From positions 266,820 through 330,819 of the forward strand of contig NZ_QRAP01000005.1 of assembly GCF_003363015.1 (NCBI RefSeq): DNA of 64,000 nt. The letters run 5' to 3'. The stretch comes from Enterobacillus tribolii (lineage in GTDB: Bacteria > Pseudomonadota > Gammaproteobacteria > Enterobacterales > Enterobacteriaceae). Positions 15,818 through 24,805 of this stretch are shown here, piece after piece. The notes under the pieces were generated by a model. The model did no database searches, was not told the origin of the DNA, and saw nothing but the letters and a program-made list of their open reading frames with translations. A program made the position numbers and the translations under genes. Position 1 is the first letter of the stretch. The number at the start of each line of letters is the position of its first letter.

Positions 15818-16360
15818 ATGAAAATTAGCAAAATCGCATCTGTTTTTCTCATTATGGGAGTTGCCTCTTTCGCTGCTCAGGCCGATCAGGGGAGCGGTAA
15901 GATCACTTTCTGGGGATCAATTATTGATGCACCCTGCTCAATTAAAAATGGCCATGGAGATCAGCGTATAGAACTGGGACAGATTTCCAATACTCTGCTG
16001 GATAACGGTGGAGTTTCAACACCTCGCCCGTTCGAAATTCAGCTGGAAAATTGTTCCTTTGAACTCGACTCCAACGGTAACCCGCTCTACAACACCGTGA
16101 AGGTGACCTTCTCTGGTGGTCATGTCCCGGGTGACGATAGCATGCTTGCTATCACTGGTCAGGCAGCGGGTGCGGGTGTTCGTATTCAGGATTTCGCTGG
16201 TCAAATGGTGAAAATGCTTAAGCCGACCAGTGGTCGTGGCCTGGGGATTGGTGACAATACCCTGAACTTCTCTGCTTACTTAGAAAAAATCGCCTCTGTG
16301 ACTAATGTGACTCCCGGTGGCTTTGAAGCAGTGACCAACTTTACTCTGGCTTATGAATAA
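15818..16360 (+). CDS. Major-type fimbrial subunit (pilin)
   Basis: 180-aa exported pilin. Signal peptide about 1-23 (MKISKIASVFLIMGVASFAAQAD). The mature domain shows the type 1/P pilin pattern: GKITFWGSIIDAPCSI with the first cysteine, a second cysteine in LENCSF, the middle motif VKVTFSGG and the C-terminal FTLAYE penultimate-tyrosine beta strand used for donor-strand exchange. It is first in the operon, hence probably the major rod subunit. The ATG at 15818 is chosen over 15806 because TGGA lies 6-10 nt before it and the signal peptide is then standard. Confidence 0.85.
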   Translation: MKISKIASVFLIMGVASFAAQADQGSGKITFWGSIIDAPCSIKNGHGDQRIELGQISNTLLDNGGVSTPRPFEIQLENCSFELDSNGNPLYNTVKVTFSGGHVPGDDSMLAITGQAAGAGVRIQDFAGQMVKMLKPTSGRGLGIGDNTLNFSAYLEKIASVTNVTPGGFEAVTNFTLAYE

Positions 16361-16427
16361 GCATAGCCCTGTTCTCATGTAGCTTTATTCGGGCTGCGGT
16401 TGCAGCCCGATATTCAGGAGCACAGTC

Positions 16428-16961
16428 ATGGCGAAAATTTCGCGTCTCCTCACGTTCTTTTTTTTGCTGGAACTCCCCTTTATGTCTGTAGCATCTACTC
16501 AGGGATTGGGGACTGTCACGATGAGCGGTCAGATTCAGGAAGCCGCATGCTCTATTCATACTGAGGATGTATGGCAGGAAATTCCGTTTGGCGTGGTCTC
16601 ATATAACGATTTGAATCAGGAGGGGGAAGCAGTAACAAAACCTTTTGCAGTGCGCCTGGTTAATTGTTCTCTGGAGCGCAGTAACGGCGATTTATGGCAG
16701 AGCGTGAATATTACATTTGGTGGTGAAACAACGGTATTCCATCCTGATATTTTCAGGGTGTACGGGGAGGCACAGGGCTTAGGGTTACGTATTCACAACC
16801 AAGCTGGTGATATAGCCCGGGCAGGAGAGCCGATGCCGAAGGTTTATTTACAGGATGATAATAATGAACTGCGTTATCTATTATCGTTAGTACGCAGTGG
16901 GAAATCGTTGTCGGAAGGGGAATGGTACGGAATTATTCGTTTTATGGTGACTTATCAGTAA
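16428..16961 (+). CDS. Fimbrial subunit (pilin)
   Basis: 177-aa pilin with signal peptide (about 1-22, MAKISRLLTFFFLLELPFMSVAS). The mature part keeps GTVTMSGQIQEAACSI, second cysteine VNCSLE, VNITFGGE and the C-terminal strand RFMVTYQ. It resembles the preceding subunit in plan (C-S-I...NCS spacing). In MrpB/PapH-like position, directly after the major pilin and before the usher, it may terminate or anchor the rod; this is inference. CAGGAG Shine-Dalgarno. Confidence 0.83.
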   Translation: MAKISRLLTFFFLLELPFMSVASTQGLGTVTMSGQIQEAACSIHTEDVWQEIPFGVVSYNDLNQEGEAVTKPFAVRLVNCSLERSNGDLWQSVNITFGGETTVFHPDIFRVYGEAQGLGLRIHNQAGDIARAGEPMPKVYLQDDNNELRYLLSLVRSGKSLSEGEWYGIIRFMVTYQ

Positions 16962-17077
16962 CCAAAATGCTAACGATATCAGTGAATAAATAAGTTTGCA
17001 TAAACGCATTCCATCTCCCCCCGGAATCGATAGTTTTCAACCGGTAAATTCCGGCTGGCAATAAATGGATTTAAAAA

Positions 17078-19582
17078 ATGGAAAAGAATAGACCGCCAGT
17101 TTTTTACCTGCGCCGCCTGGGTGTTTATATATTTTTTGCTATATTTGGTTCCCCATCATCGCTCATGGCGGTAGAGTTTAATTTAGATATTCTGGATGCT
17201 GAAGATCGCGAGAATATCGACTTATCACGTTTTTCCCAGGCTGGCTACTTTATGCCTGGAACATATACTTTAAATATGCGGCTGAACGAACACGGTATTT
17301 CTGACCAGGACGTGTCTTTCGTTGAAAGAATACGTGATGGTAAAGCTACCGTGGAGGCCTGTTTGACGCCGGAACAGGTCGATCTTCTTGGGCTGCGTGA
17401 AGATGCGATAAAGAAGATCACGTGGCTTGATAATGGTCGCTGTGCAGATTTTTCCGCCCTTGATGGCATCGTCATGAGGGGCGATTTATCTGAGTCTTCT
17501 CTCCATATGGCGGTGCCGCAAGCCTGGCTGGAATACCAGGATGCTTCCTGGCTACCAATTTCTCGCTGGGAAGAGGGTGTTCCCGGGATATTACTCGACT
17601 ATAACCTGAATACCAACGTTTCCTGGACTCGTCAGGGCAGCCAAAACCAAAGCGCAAGCGTCAGTGGTTCCACCGGTTTTAACCTGGGGGCTTGGCGTAT
17701 GCGCGCTGACTATCAGGGAAGTTATTACAACACGACCGGACGTGCTAACAGCAGTGTGAATAACTTTGACTGGAGCCGCGTGTATGCCTATCGCTCACTG
17801 CCAGCCATCATGTCGAAGCTGAGCGTGGGTGAAGCTTATATTACTTCAGACCTTTTTGATTCCTGGCGCTATACCGGGATTTCATTGGTGAGTGATGAAA
17901 GTCAGTTGCCGCCGAAGCTGCGCGGGTATGCGCCCGAGGTATCAGGTATCGCACGTACCAATGCCAAAGTGACGGTCAGCCAGCAGGGACGGGTAATTTA
18001 TGAAAGTACCGTTGCGGCAGGGCCGTTTCGCATTCAGGAACTGAGCAGTGCGTTGAGTGGGCGCCTGGATGTGCGGGTTGAAGAACAAGACGGCTCGGAG
18101 CAAACCTTCTCAGTAGACACTGCGCAGGTTCCCTACCTGACGCGCCCGGGGCAGTTACGTTACAAGCTGGCCACGGGCCGGCCACGGGACTACAACCACC
18201 ATACCCAGGGCCCCTATTTTATGACGGGAGAGCTCTCCTGGGGCTTGTCTAATGCCTGGTCGTTGTATGGCGGTACGATCCTTTCGCAGGACTACAACAG
18301 CGTAGCGCTGGGCGCCGGCCGTGATATGAATGCGTTCGGCACATTGTCTGCGGATGTCACCCACGCGAGTGCGCGTTTCCCGGGGGAGAAGAACCGTCAT
18401 GGACGCTCATGGCGTCTCAGCTACTCTAAGCGCTTTGATGAAATCAGCAGCGAGCTGACCTTCGCTGGCTACCGCTTCTCAGAGCAGGACTATGTCACGA
18501 TGGGCGAATACCTGGATATGCGTTATCGCGACGGCTATGTGGGCAACAGTAAAGAACTGTACACCGTACAGGCAACCAAAAATTTTGAAGATCTCAGGCT
18601 ATCAGCCAACGTCAACTGGTCCCACCAAACATACTGGAACCGCCCTGCGAATGATCGATACAGCGTTTCACTGAACAAATATTTTGATCTCGGTGACTGG
18701 CGTCATCTGGCCGTTTCCCTGAATGCGGCACGCAGCGAGTTCAATGGGCGAAAAGATGACACTGCCTACATCTCGCTGAGTATGCCATTGGGATCGGGTA
18801 CCGCAGGCTACAACAGCAGCATAAGTAACAGCCGCTATATGCAGAATGCCAGCTGGAGCCAGCGTCTGGGCAACAATGATTATTACCGCATCAATGCCGG
18901 CAACAGTTTTGGCGGAGGCCTGGGAACCCGCAGCCAGGCGAGTGGTTACTACTCGCACTATGGCAATAATGCCGATATCACGACCAACTTTAACTGGGCA
19001 CAGAGTCAGTACACCTCTTTTGGGATATCCGTCAGTGGCGGAATGACCGCGACCCCCGGTGGCGCTGCGCTCCATTCCGGAGGGGTACAGGGCGGCACGC
19101 GACTGATGGTCAGCACCGATGGCGTGAGCGGGGTTCCGGTGGGTTATCAGGGCTATACCAACGCTTTTGGTATAGCGGTAATTCCTGGTGTGCCTAATTA
19201 CTTTCGCACCCGCGCGGAGATCGACGTTAACCGCCTGCCTGATGATGTGGAGTCGGCTGGTTCGCCGATTGCTGAATTGGCTCTCACCGAAGGGGCAATC
19301 GGATTCCGGCGTTTCGACGTGCTGAAGGGCGCTAAAGTTGTGGCGGTTTTTAGTCAGCAAGATGGCCGGCATCCGCCATTTGGCGCCACGGTACTCAATG
19401 CCAAAGCGCGTGAACTGGGGATGATCAGCGACAGCGGGCTGGCCTGGTTGACCGGGGTAAACCCGAATGAACGTTTAACAGTGCACTGGGGAGGATCTGC
19501 TCAGTGTGAAGTCGTAATGCCTCAGGTACTTCCTGCACAGCAGCAGTTGTTGCTGCCTTGCACACCGGTAACTGGCGGTTGA
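17078..19582 (+). CDS. Outer-membrane fimbrial usher (FimD/PapC family)
   Basis: 834 aa, normal usher length. Signal peptide about 1-31; N-terminal chaperone-binding domain (VEFNLDILDAEDRENIDLSRFSQAGYFMPGTY); 24-strand barrel interrupted by the plug domain (about residues 250-330, with the GYAPEVSGIARTNAKVTVSQQGRVIYESTV boundary); C-terminal domains with the GAVGFRRFDVLKG-like region (ALTEGAIGFRRFDVLKG) and the end CTPV. It catalyses subunit ordering and secretion of the pilus through the outer membrane. It is the only intact usher here, so it must serve both chaperones. The complete frame and family motifs throughout indicate function. Confidence 0.93.
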   Translation: MEKNRPPVFYLRRLGVYIFFAIFGSPSSLMAVEFNLDILDAEDRENIDLSRFSQAGYFMPGTYTLNMRLNEHGISDQDVSFVERIRDGKATVEACLTPEQVDLLGLREDAIKKITWLDNGRCADFSALDGIVMRGDLSESSLHMAVPQAWLEYQDASWLPISRWEEGVPGILLDYNLNTNVSWTRQGSQNQSASVSGSTGFNLGAWRMRADYQGSYYNTTGRANSSVNNFDWSRVYAYRSLPAIMSKLSVGEAYITSDLFDSWRYTGISLVSDESQLPPKLRGYAPEVSGIARTNAKVTVSQQGRVIYESTVAAGPFRIQELSSALSGRLDVRVEEQDGSEQTFSVDTAQVPYLTRPGQLRYKLATGRPRDYNHHTQGPYFMTGELSWGLSNAWSLYGGTILSQDYNSVALGAGRDMNAFGTLSADVTHASARFPGEKNRHGRSWRLSYSKRFDEISSELTFAGYRFSEQDYVTMGEYLDMRYRDGYVGNSKELYTVQATKNFEDLRLSANVNWSHQTYWNRPANDRYSVSLNKYFDLGDWRHLAVSLNAARSEFNGRKDDTAYISLSMPLGSGTAGYNSSISNSRYMQNASWSQRLGNNDYYRINAGNSFGGGLGTRSQASGYYSHYGNNADITTNFNWAQSQYTSFGISVSGGMTATPGGAALHSGGVQGGTRLMVSTDGVSGVPVGYQGYTNAFGIAVIPGVPNYFRTRAEIDVNRLPDDVESAGSPIAELALTEGAIGFRRFDVLKGAKVVAVFSQQDGRHPPFGATVLNAKARELGMISDSGLAWLTGVNPNERLTVHWGGSAQCEVVMPQVLPAQQQLLLPCTPVTGG

Positions 19583-19601
19583 GAAGGTAAGTGGTGATGT
19601 T

Positions 19602-20336
19602 ATGAAAGGACAAAATACAGCACTTGCAGTATTGCTGGGGAGCTTGTCAGCAGGTCTGGCAAGCGAAGCGGGAGCGGCGATTGCGCTGGACAGGACGAGG
19701 GCTATTTTCCCTGGTTCGGAAAAGAGTATTTCCATGACCATTACAAATGACAGTGACTCTATGCCATACCTGGCTCAGGGATGGATAGAGGATGCACAAG
19801 GTAAAAAAATCAACGGGCCTCTGGTCGTCGTCCCTCCGCTGCAACGCCTTGAAGCAAAGGGTAAGAGCATGATGCGCATTAACGCGCTGCCTGATGTGGC
19901 ATCGCTGCCACAGGATCGGGAGAGCCTCTTCTATTTTAATGTGCGTGAGGTACCACCAAAAAGCGAACGTCCCAATGTTATGCAGTTAGCTTTACACACC
20001 AAGATCAAGTTGTTCTACCGGCCAAAGGCGATCCTGCCACAGAAATACAGTCGCTGGGATAACCAGTTGGTGCTGCATAAGGTGAGCGGCGGTTATCGGG
20101 TGGAAAATCCGACGCCTTATTACATGACAGTGATTGGCATTACAGCTGCACCGAAAACGGCGGTTCCACAGGGATTCGAGACCGTGATGGTGGCGCCTAA
20201 ATCCAGTGCGGTGGTGAACAGTGCTCAGTTCGCTACGCCGCACGTTACCACTATCAACGACTTCGGCGGCAAACCGACGCTTCCGTTCAACTGCCGCGGT
20301 GATATTTGTCGGGCGGGTGAATCACCGGCAACGTGA
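19602..20336 (+). CDS. Periplasmic pilus-assembly chaperone (PapD/FimC family), first copy
   Basis: 244 aa with signal peptide (about 1-27). Two Ig-like domains; the subunit-anchoring residues are present as the arginine in LDRTRAIFPG and the lysine in ALHTKIKLFYRP; the chaperone signature LPQDRESLFYFNVREVPP is intact. It binds pilins by donor-strand complementation and delivers them to the usher encoded 20 bp upstream. A second chaperone gene of similar sequence follows at 21506. Confidence 0.92.
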   Translation: MKGQNTALAVLLGSLSAGLASEAGAAIALDRTRAIFPGSEKSISMTITNDSDSMPYLAQGWIEDAQGKKINGPLVVVPPLQRLEAKGKSMMRINALPDVASLPQDRESLFYFNVREVPPKSERPNVMQLALHTKIKLFYRPKAILPQKYSRWDNQLVLHKVSGGYRVENPTPYYMTVIGITAAPKTAVPQGFETVMVAPKSSAVVNSAQFATPHVTTINDFGGKPTLPFNCRGDICRAGESPAT

Positions 20337-20366
20337 CCGCCCTGAGGCCACGCACAGGAGAATGTG

Positions 20367-20963
20367 ATGAAACAACAATTTGGTCGTACCACTCTACTGC
20401 TGTGGCTGCTGACGGCTGGAATGGCGTCTGTGGCAGGGGCTGCAAACTGGGATACCGATGGGCTGAACGGTGGAATTCGCGCCACCGGGACGCTGGTGGC
20501 CTCTCCTTGTGTGCTGTTACCGGAGTCGGCAGAACAAGAGCTCGATCTGGGCAGTACCGTTGCCTGGGGGCTGGCTCAGCCCGGAAATGTCACTTCACCC
20601 GTGTTGGTATACATCAAACTTGATGGATGTCCCGGAGAATTCCAGTTTATGCGTGATGGCCAGTTGATGCGGGGCTCCACCGTGTTGACCGGGCAGTCGG
20701 CCGTGAAAATGACGATGTACGGAGAAGTGGAACCGACGGACGGACGCTTCTTCCGGATTCACGGTGGGGCTGCCGGGGTCGCGCTGCGCCTCAGTGATGC
20801 ACAGGGGGAACTCCTGCGCCCGGGTATACAGAGTCGTCCGCAGGTTCTTAATCCGGGGCGTAATGATCTGGTATTTCAGGCACAACTGTGGCGCACATCG
20901 GCACCGGAACTGATAGCCGGAGAGTGGCGCAGCGTGGTGAATATCGGGTTGGAGTACGAATAA
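20367..20963 (+). CDS. Fimbrial subunit (minor pilin)
   Basis: 198-aa pilin-domain protein with signal peptide (about 1-26). Cysteines in VASPCVLLPES and LDGCPGEF; C-terminal VVNIGLEYE matches the subunit end. It is longer between the cysteines than the first two pilins and probably a minor or adaptor subunit. The ATG at 20367 fits the CAGGAG site; a GTG three bases earlier is less likely. The stop overlaps the next start (TAATG). Confidence 0.8.
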   Translation: MKQQFGRTTLLLWLLTAGMASVAGAANWDTDGLNGGIRATGTLVASPCVLLPESAEQELDLGSTVAWGLAQPGNVTSPVLVYIKLDGCPGEFQFMRDGQLMRGSTVLTGQSAVKMTMYGEVEPTDGRFFRIHGGAAGVALRLSDAQGELLRPGIQSRPQVLNPGRNDLVFQAQLWRTSAPELIAGEWRSVVNIGLEYE

Positions 20964-21493
20964 TGACTAAACAGATAACGCGCACACTCAGCCTGTTGAG
21001 CATTCCTCTGTTGTTGTTTGTGCTGGCCGGAATGTCCTCCACCAGCGCCGATACAGATGTCAATTTCAGTGGAACACTGGTTGCCGACCCCTGCGAACTG
21101 CACGTGGACTCGGAAGATCAGACTGTCGACTTCCGAAACGTGCCATCAAAGACGTTTATTAAGTATCACCGCAGTGAGCGGGAACGTTTTTCGATCTGGC
21201 TGACCGAGTGTGATTTATCGTTGGGGGATACGGTAACGGTAACCTTCATGGGTACGGAAGATATCGAACAACCGGGACTGTTCGCAGTAACCGGCGCGGC
21301 TAAGGGGATAGCCATCGCCGTTGAGTCTGCGGATGGTATCCCGGTGGTACCGAATATCCCTATGCGCCCGTCAGCGCTGACCGCAGGCAACACTTTTCTG
21401 GATTTCCAGGCTTTTATTTCCGCCCCCGTTCATAGCAGGGTACGGGAAGGAGACTTTGAATGCGTGACGGTTTTTCTGCTGGAGTATGACTAA
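20963..21493 (+). CDS. Fimbrial subunit (minor pilin)
   Basis: 176 aa with signal peptide (about 1-27, ending SSTSAD). Pilin pattern: VNFSGTLVADPCEL, second cysteine LTECDLSLGDTVTVTFMG, C-terminal CVTVFLLEYD. It carries an additional cysteine close to the end (FECVT), unusual for pilins. The ATG overlaps the previous stop by one base, so translation is coupled. Confidence 0.8.
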   Translation: MTKQITRTLSLLSIPLLLFVLAGMSSTSADTDVNFSGTLVADPCELHVDSEDQTVDFRNVPSKTFIKYHRSERERFSIWLTECDLSLGDTVTVTFMGTEDIEQPGLFAVTGAAKGIAIAVESADGIPVVPNIPMRPSALTAGNTFLDFQAFISAPVHSRVREGDFECVTVFLLEYD

Positions 21494-21505
21494 AGGTTGG
21501 GTGTT

Positions 21506-22255
21506 ATGAAGAAGATGATTGTTTATGCCATGGCTTCAGCATTGTTATTGAGCTGTCTGTTACCCGCCCAGGCTGCATTAACGGTTAATCGTTCGCGGGT
21601 CATTATGAATGAAGGAGATAAAACCGTCAGTATGACCGTCACCAACCGCAACAATAAGGAACCTTACCTCGCACAGGTATGGATTGAGGATGCGGCGGAA
21701 AATAAACTCTCGGGTCCGCTGATGGTGTTACCACCGGTACAACGTATTGAAGCCGGCGCGAAAAGCGCGGTGCGGATTCAGGCATTAGCCGGTCTGGACA
21801 AGCTGCCAAAGGATCGGGAGAGTGTGTTTTGGTTTAACCTGCGTGAGATCCCACCCCGCAGTGAAAAGTCGAATGTGCTCACGCTGGCACTGCAAACGCG
21901 GCTGAAGATTTTCTGGCGCCCTGCATCCATTAAAATCGACGCGAAAACCGATACCGTTCCGGGGCTGGCAAATATCACCCTGGAAAAAGGCAACGACGGT
22001 TATTCACTGAAAAATCCCACCCCCTATCACCTGACGTTTGTTGAAGTCCGCAGTTCGCTAAAGGGCAAGGGAAAAGAAGGATTTGAGCCGGTAATGATAG
22101 CGCCGAAGAGCCAGAGTGCGTTGACGCAGGGAAGAGAGACGTTAGGCGACTCGCCAACCCTGGTATTTGTTAACGACTACGGCAGCTTGCGTTTATTGCC
22201 ATTCAAGTGCGCAGGTGCTGTCTGTAAGGCGCAGCCTGTGGTAACACCGGAATAA
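21506..22255 (+). CDS. Periplasmic pilus-assembly chaperone (PapD/FimC family), second copy
   Basis: 249 aa with signal peptide (about 1-24, ending PAQAA). The anchoring arginine NRSRVIMNEGDKTVSMTVTN, the signature LPKDRESVFWFNLREIPP and LQTRLKIFWRPASI are present (R-L-K with the conserved lysine). It resembles the first chaperone over its whole length but is clearly diverged. It lies directly before the two minor subunits and the adhesin, so it may be specialised for the tip subunits. The ATG at 21506 is preferred over an in-frame TTG at 21497. Confidence 0.91.
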   Translation: MKKMIVYAMASALLLSCLLPAQAALTVNRSRVIMNEGDKTVSMTVTNRNNKEPYLAQVWIEDAAENKLSGPLMVLPPVQRIEAGAKSAVRIQALAGLDKLPKDRESVFWFNLREIPPRSEKSNVLTLALQTRLKIFWRPASIKIDAKTDTVPGLANITLEKGNDGYSLKNPTPYHLTFVEVRSSLKGKGKEGFEPVMIAPKSQSALTQGRETLGDSPTLVFVNDYGSLRLLPFKCAGAVCKAQPVVTPE

Positions 22256-22272
22256 CGGTCCGGAGGGATAAC

Positions 22273-22776
22273 ATGAATATATGGAAATTGATACCCCTTG
22301 CGCTGTTCTGTCTTGCCGGTACCTCTGCCGGCAGCCGGGCTGCGGATGGCGGAACTACCCAGTTGACCATCTCTGGCAATATCGTTGAGCCAGACTGCGT
22401 GATCAATGATAACCAGCAAATTGTCGTGAATTTCGGTGAGGTACTCACTACCCGAATTGATGGTTCGAATTATGAAACGCCAATTAACTATACCCTGAGC
22501 TGCCCGCAACTGATCCGTAATACGTTAAAAATTAACCTGAAAGGGACAGCGGCGTCATTTAACAGCGGGTTGTTCGTGACCGATGTCTCCGGTCTTGGGA
22601 TCCGGGTATTAGATGCCTCGAAAGCGGTGATTACCCCTAATACCGGAGCCGTTAACTTTACCTATGCCGCCAACAACCCGCCGGCTTTGTATGCGATACC
22701 GGTGGCGCAGGCCAACGTAACGTTGCCGAATGGGGCGTTTAACGGTTCAGCGACCATGGTTTTCAGCTATCAATAA
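22273..22776 (+). CDS. Fimbrial tip-type subunit
   Basis: 167 aa with signal peptide (about 1-24). The mature start TTQLTISGNIVEPDCVINDNQQIVVNFGEV, with the second cysteine in YTLSCPQL, and the C-terminal NGSATMVFSYQ are of the MrpE-G/PapK-F adaptor class (C-x-I-N-D...V-x-F-G). It is probably a tip-fibrillum or adaptor subunit. GGAGG Shine-Dalgarno. Confidence 0.82.
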   Translation: MNIWKLIPLALFCLAGTSAGSRAADGGTTQLTISGNIVEPDCVINDNQQIVVNFGEVLTTRIDGSNYETPINYTLSCPQLIRNTLKINLKGTAASFNSGLFVTDVSGLGIRVLDASKAVITPNTGAVNFTYAANNPPALYAIPVAQANVTLPNGAFNGSATMVFSYQ

Positions 22777-22787
22777 GGAATGACCTG

Positions 22788-23300
22788 ATGCGTCAGTTTA
22801 TAGCAGCCGTTCTGTTGGGAGCCCTGTCCGTCGGCGTGGGATCGGCAATCGCCGCCAACGAAGCAGAGATCATTTTTAAAGGGATACTGGTGAATCCCCC
22901 CCCCTGCGCCATTGATAACGATCAGGCGATCCATGTTCCATTTGGCGACCGTTTGTCCATCAAGAAGGTCAGTGACGGTATTTATCGTAAGGATGTGCCT
23001 TATAACCTTGTATGTGACAGCACGTCCGGTCGCGACTGGAAGTTAATGTTGAGCGTGCACGGAAGTCTTGCGGCATTTGATACCACAGACCGGGCGACGG
23101 TAGGCACTTCGTTGGGCAACATCGGTAACCTCGGCGTGAAAATACTGCGTAACGGGCAGCCATTTACCTTCGATTCGCCGGTGGAAATCAGCCTGTCGGC
23201 AATGCCGAAACTCGAAGCGTTACTGGTACAGCGTCCGAATATTGAGCTGGTGGAAGGGCCATTTGAAGCAACGGTCACCCTGAAAGCGGAATATTTATGA
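22788..23300 (+). CDS. Fimbrial tip-type subunit/adaptor
   Basis: 170 aa with signal peptide (about 1-23). EIIFKGILVNPPPCAIDNDQAIHVPFGDRL, second cysteine YNLVCDSTS and C-terminal FEATVTLKAEYL again fit the adaptor class. It is the last subunit before the adhesin and therefore the likely direct partner of the adhesin pilin domain. Its end overlaps a possible upstream start of the adhesin (23297, ATGA). Confidence 0.82.
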   Translation: MRQFIAAVLLGALSVGVGSAIAANEAEIIFKGILVNPPPCAIDNDQAIHVPFGDRLSIKKVSDGIYRKDVPYNLVCDSTSGRDWKLMLSVHGSLAAFDTTDRATVGTSLGNIGNLGVKILRNGQPFTFDSPVEISLSAMPKLEALLVQRPNIELVEGPFEATVTLKAEYL

Positions 23301-23344
23301 TGGGACACAGACTGCGGAGCATTGTGTATGGTGGTAACGTATTT

Positions 23345-24301
23345 ATGAAAAAGAGAATATTACAGAGATTCGTCCTGATAACAGGCCTGATACTATCGGG
23401 GGCGTTGTTGTATTCTGTACCCGCATCGGCCGCGAATTGTAATGCGATGAGTAATCAGGGAGGTTGCCCGACAGTACAATCTGTGCAGGCCAACGGCGGT
23501 TCTGCTTCAATAAACTGGGCGGCAGATATGTTTGCGCAAACCTTTGCCTCCATTTCAGGGACAAGAGCGGCGACCTGGGGATTGTATATGGTGAATAACT
23601 GGAGCACGTCGATGAATGGGCACTGGTTTAGCGGCGGGACATATACACCCATTCTGACAGTGAATAATACAGACCCTGCGCGTAAAGCTGATGGTTCTTC
23701 CGGAACGGATTATTGCACCAACGATCCCTTTTATTGCACGCATGAAATGATGGCGGCCCGTTTTTACCAAAAATATGGGTTTTCCGGCGTTGCAAATGTA
23801 ACGTTACCGTCCAGTTGGCCGGCTCATCGCCCCCCCTGTATGATTTTTGGTGCATATTCATCGGTAAACAGTACTTTCCACACCGTCTTTGCGCCGTCAA
23901 TTGCGGAGCCCTGCCAGCCCGGTTTTCCAGGCACCGTTGAGCCTGAACCAGACCCCGAATGGTGCGGTATGAGTACCAGTGAACTGCTCTATGAATTTAA
24001 TGATCTATCGCCTGGCGATGTAAATGGAAAATCTCTCGAGAAGTCCGCGACGATGACATGCAGCGGTGCAGGGGTTTCTTATAACCTGTATTTACAAAAT
24101 GTCAGCACGACCGGCAGAGATAAAGTGAGTCTTGGCCGGGGTGTTACCGCCACAGTAACGGCCAACAATCAGGCTTTGCAGTCTAATCGCACCTCTGTAG
24201 GCGCCAGTCAGACATTATTAATCAAAGTTTCATTAAGCGGCGTACCGACAAGCACCGGGCCTATCGGCGGCGTGGGTATTCTGGCTGTAAACTATAATTG
24301 A
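23345..24301 (+). CDS. Two-domain fimbrial tip adhesin
   Basis: 318 aa. Signal peptide about 1-29 (MKKRILQRF, then SVPASA). The N-terminal receptor-binding domain (about 30-195) is cysteine- and aromatic-rich (CNAMSNQGGC, NDPFYCTHEMMAARFYQKYGF, NSTFHTVF). A proline/glutamate linker (PGTVEPEPDPEW) leads to a C-terminal pilin domain (about 215-318) with cysteines WCGMS and MTCSG and the end GVGILAVNYN. The plan matches tip adhesins of the FimH/MrpH kind; the C-terminal domain looks most like MrpH-family adhesins. The ligand is unknown. The start at 23345 gives a clean signal peptide; an in-frame start at 23297 overlapping the previous gene would add 16 residues. Confidence 0.75.
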   Translation: MKKRILQRFVLITGLILSGALLYSVPASAANCNAMSNQGGCPTVQSVQANGGSASINWAADMFAQTFASISGTRAATWGLYMVNNWSTSMNGHWFSGGTYTPILTVNNTDPARKADGSSGTDYCTNDPFYCTHEMMAARFYQKYGFSGVANVTLPSSWPAHRPPCMIFGAYSSVNSTFHTVFAPSIAEPCQPGFPGTVEPEPDPEWCGMSTSELLYEFNDLSPGDVNGKSLEKSATMTCSGAGVSYNLYLQNVSTTGRDKVSLGRGVTATVTANNQALQSNRTSVGASQTLLIKVSLSGVPTSTGPIGGVGILAVNYN

Positions 24302-24348
24302 ATTATTTCAGAAAATTGAAATCTCAATTACGTTTTTTTGGTCACAAC

Positions 24349-24440
24349 CGTTGGTGTATCCCATTTTCGCTTTTGGGCTACTGAGATACACCAACGCATT
24401 GTTTTACAAAGAAGTGGGAGTTGACCGATAAGCCGGGTTC
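24349..24440. repeat. Duplicated rnpB 3' end with adjoining inverted repeat (left attachment-like site)
   Basis: 24388-24440 is identical over 53 bp to 27506-27558; with one mismatch the match extends back to 24381. The right copy is the 3' end of rnpB and its flank. Immediately left, 24349-24360 and 24385-24396 form a perfect 12-bp inverted repeat; the right copy has a related inverted repeat (27444-27453/27505-27514) with the same GTTGGTGT arms. I read this as the distal attachment site of an element integrated at rnpB. Alternatively it is an expanded version of the 113-bp rnpB-end repeats known downstream of E. coli rnpB. Confidence 0.8.
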
Positions 24441-24805
24441 GTTCAACCATACGTCAGGTATCTACAGCGCCGAAGTTGTCTTGTGCCGCAGACTGTATCT
24501 CACTTTGTGTGGCAGATAAAGCAAGTTAACAAGCAAAAAAATGGCAGGGACAAAACCCAGCCACTTTGCTGAAAATTGAAACAAATATTGAGTTTAAAAG
24601 GACGTCATTTGAGGTGATAGATAAAAACCAGCTATGCGCGAGAAGCGGAGTTTCACTGCAGCAAACATCACAGCATGCCAATGAGCTGGGAGCAGCCCAG
24701 TAAGAAAATAAGTATGAAGCTGTAATGACTTTTCGATGATCACTTCTTGATTTTGTCATAATATTTATGTTGAAATCATGAAGTGGAACTACCGGAGAGA
24801 CTTTC
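24441..24805. other. Gene-less left part of the rnpB-bounded segment
   Basis: 365 bp without a supportable gene. An AT-rich promoter-like stretch with TTGATT and CATAAT/TAATAT elements lies at about 24745-24770, upstream of the 24806 gene. No integrase fragment was recognised. Confidence 0.35.
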
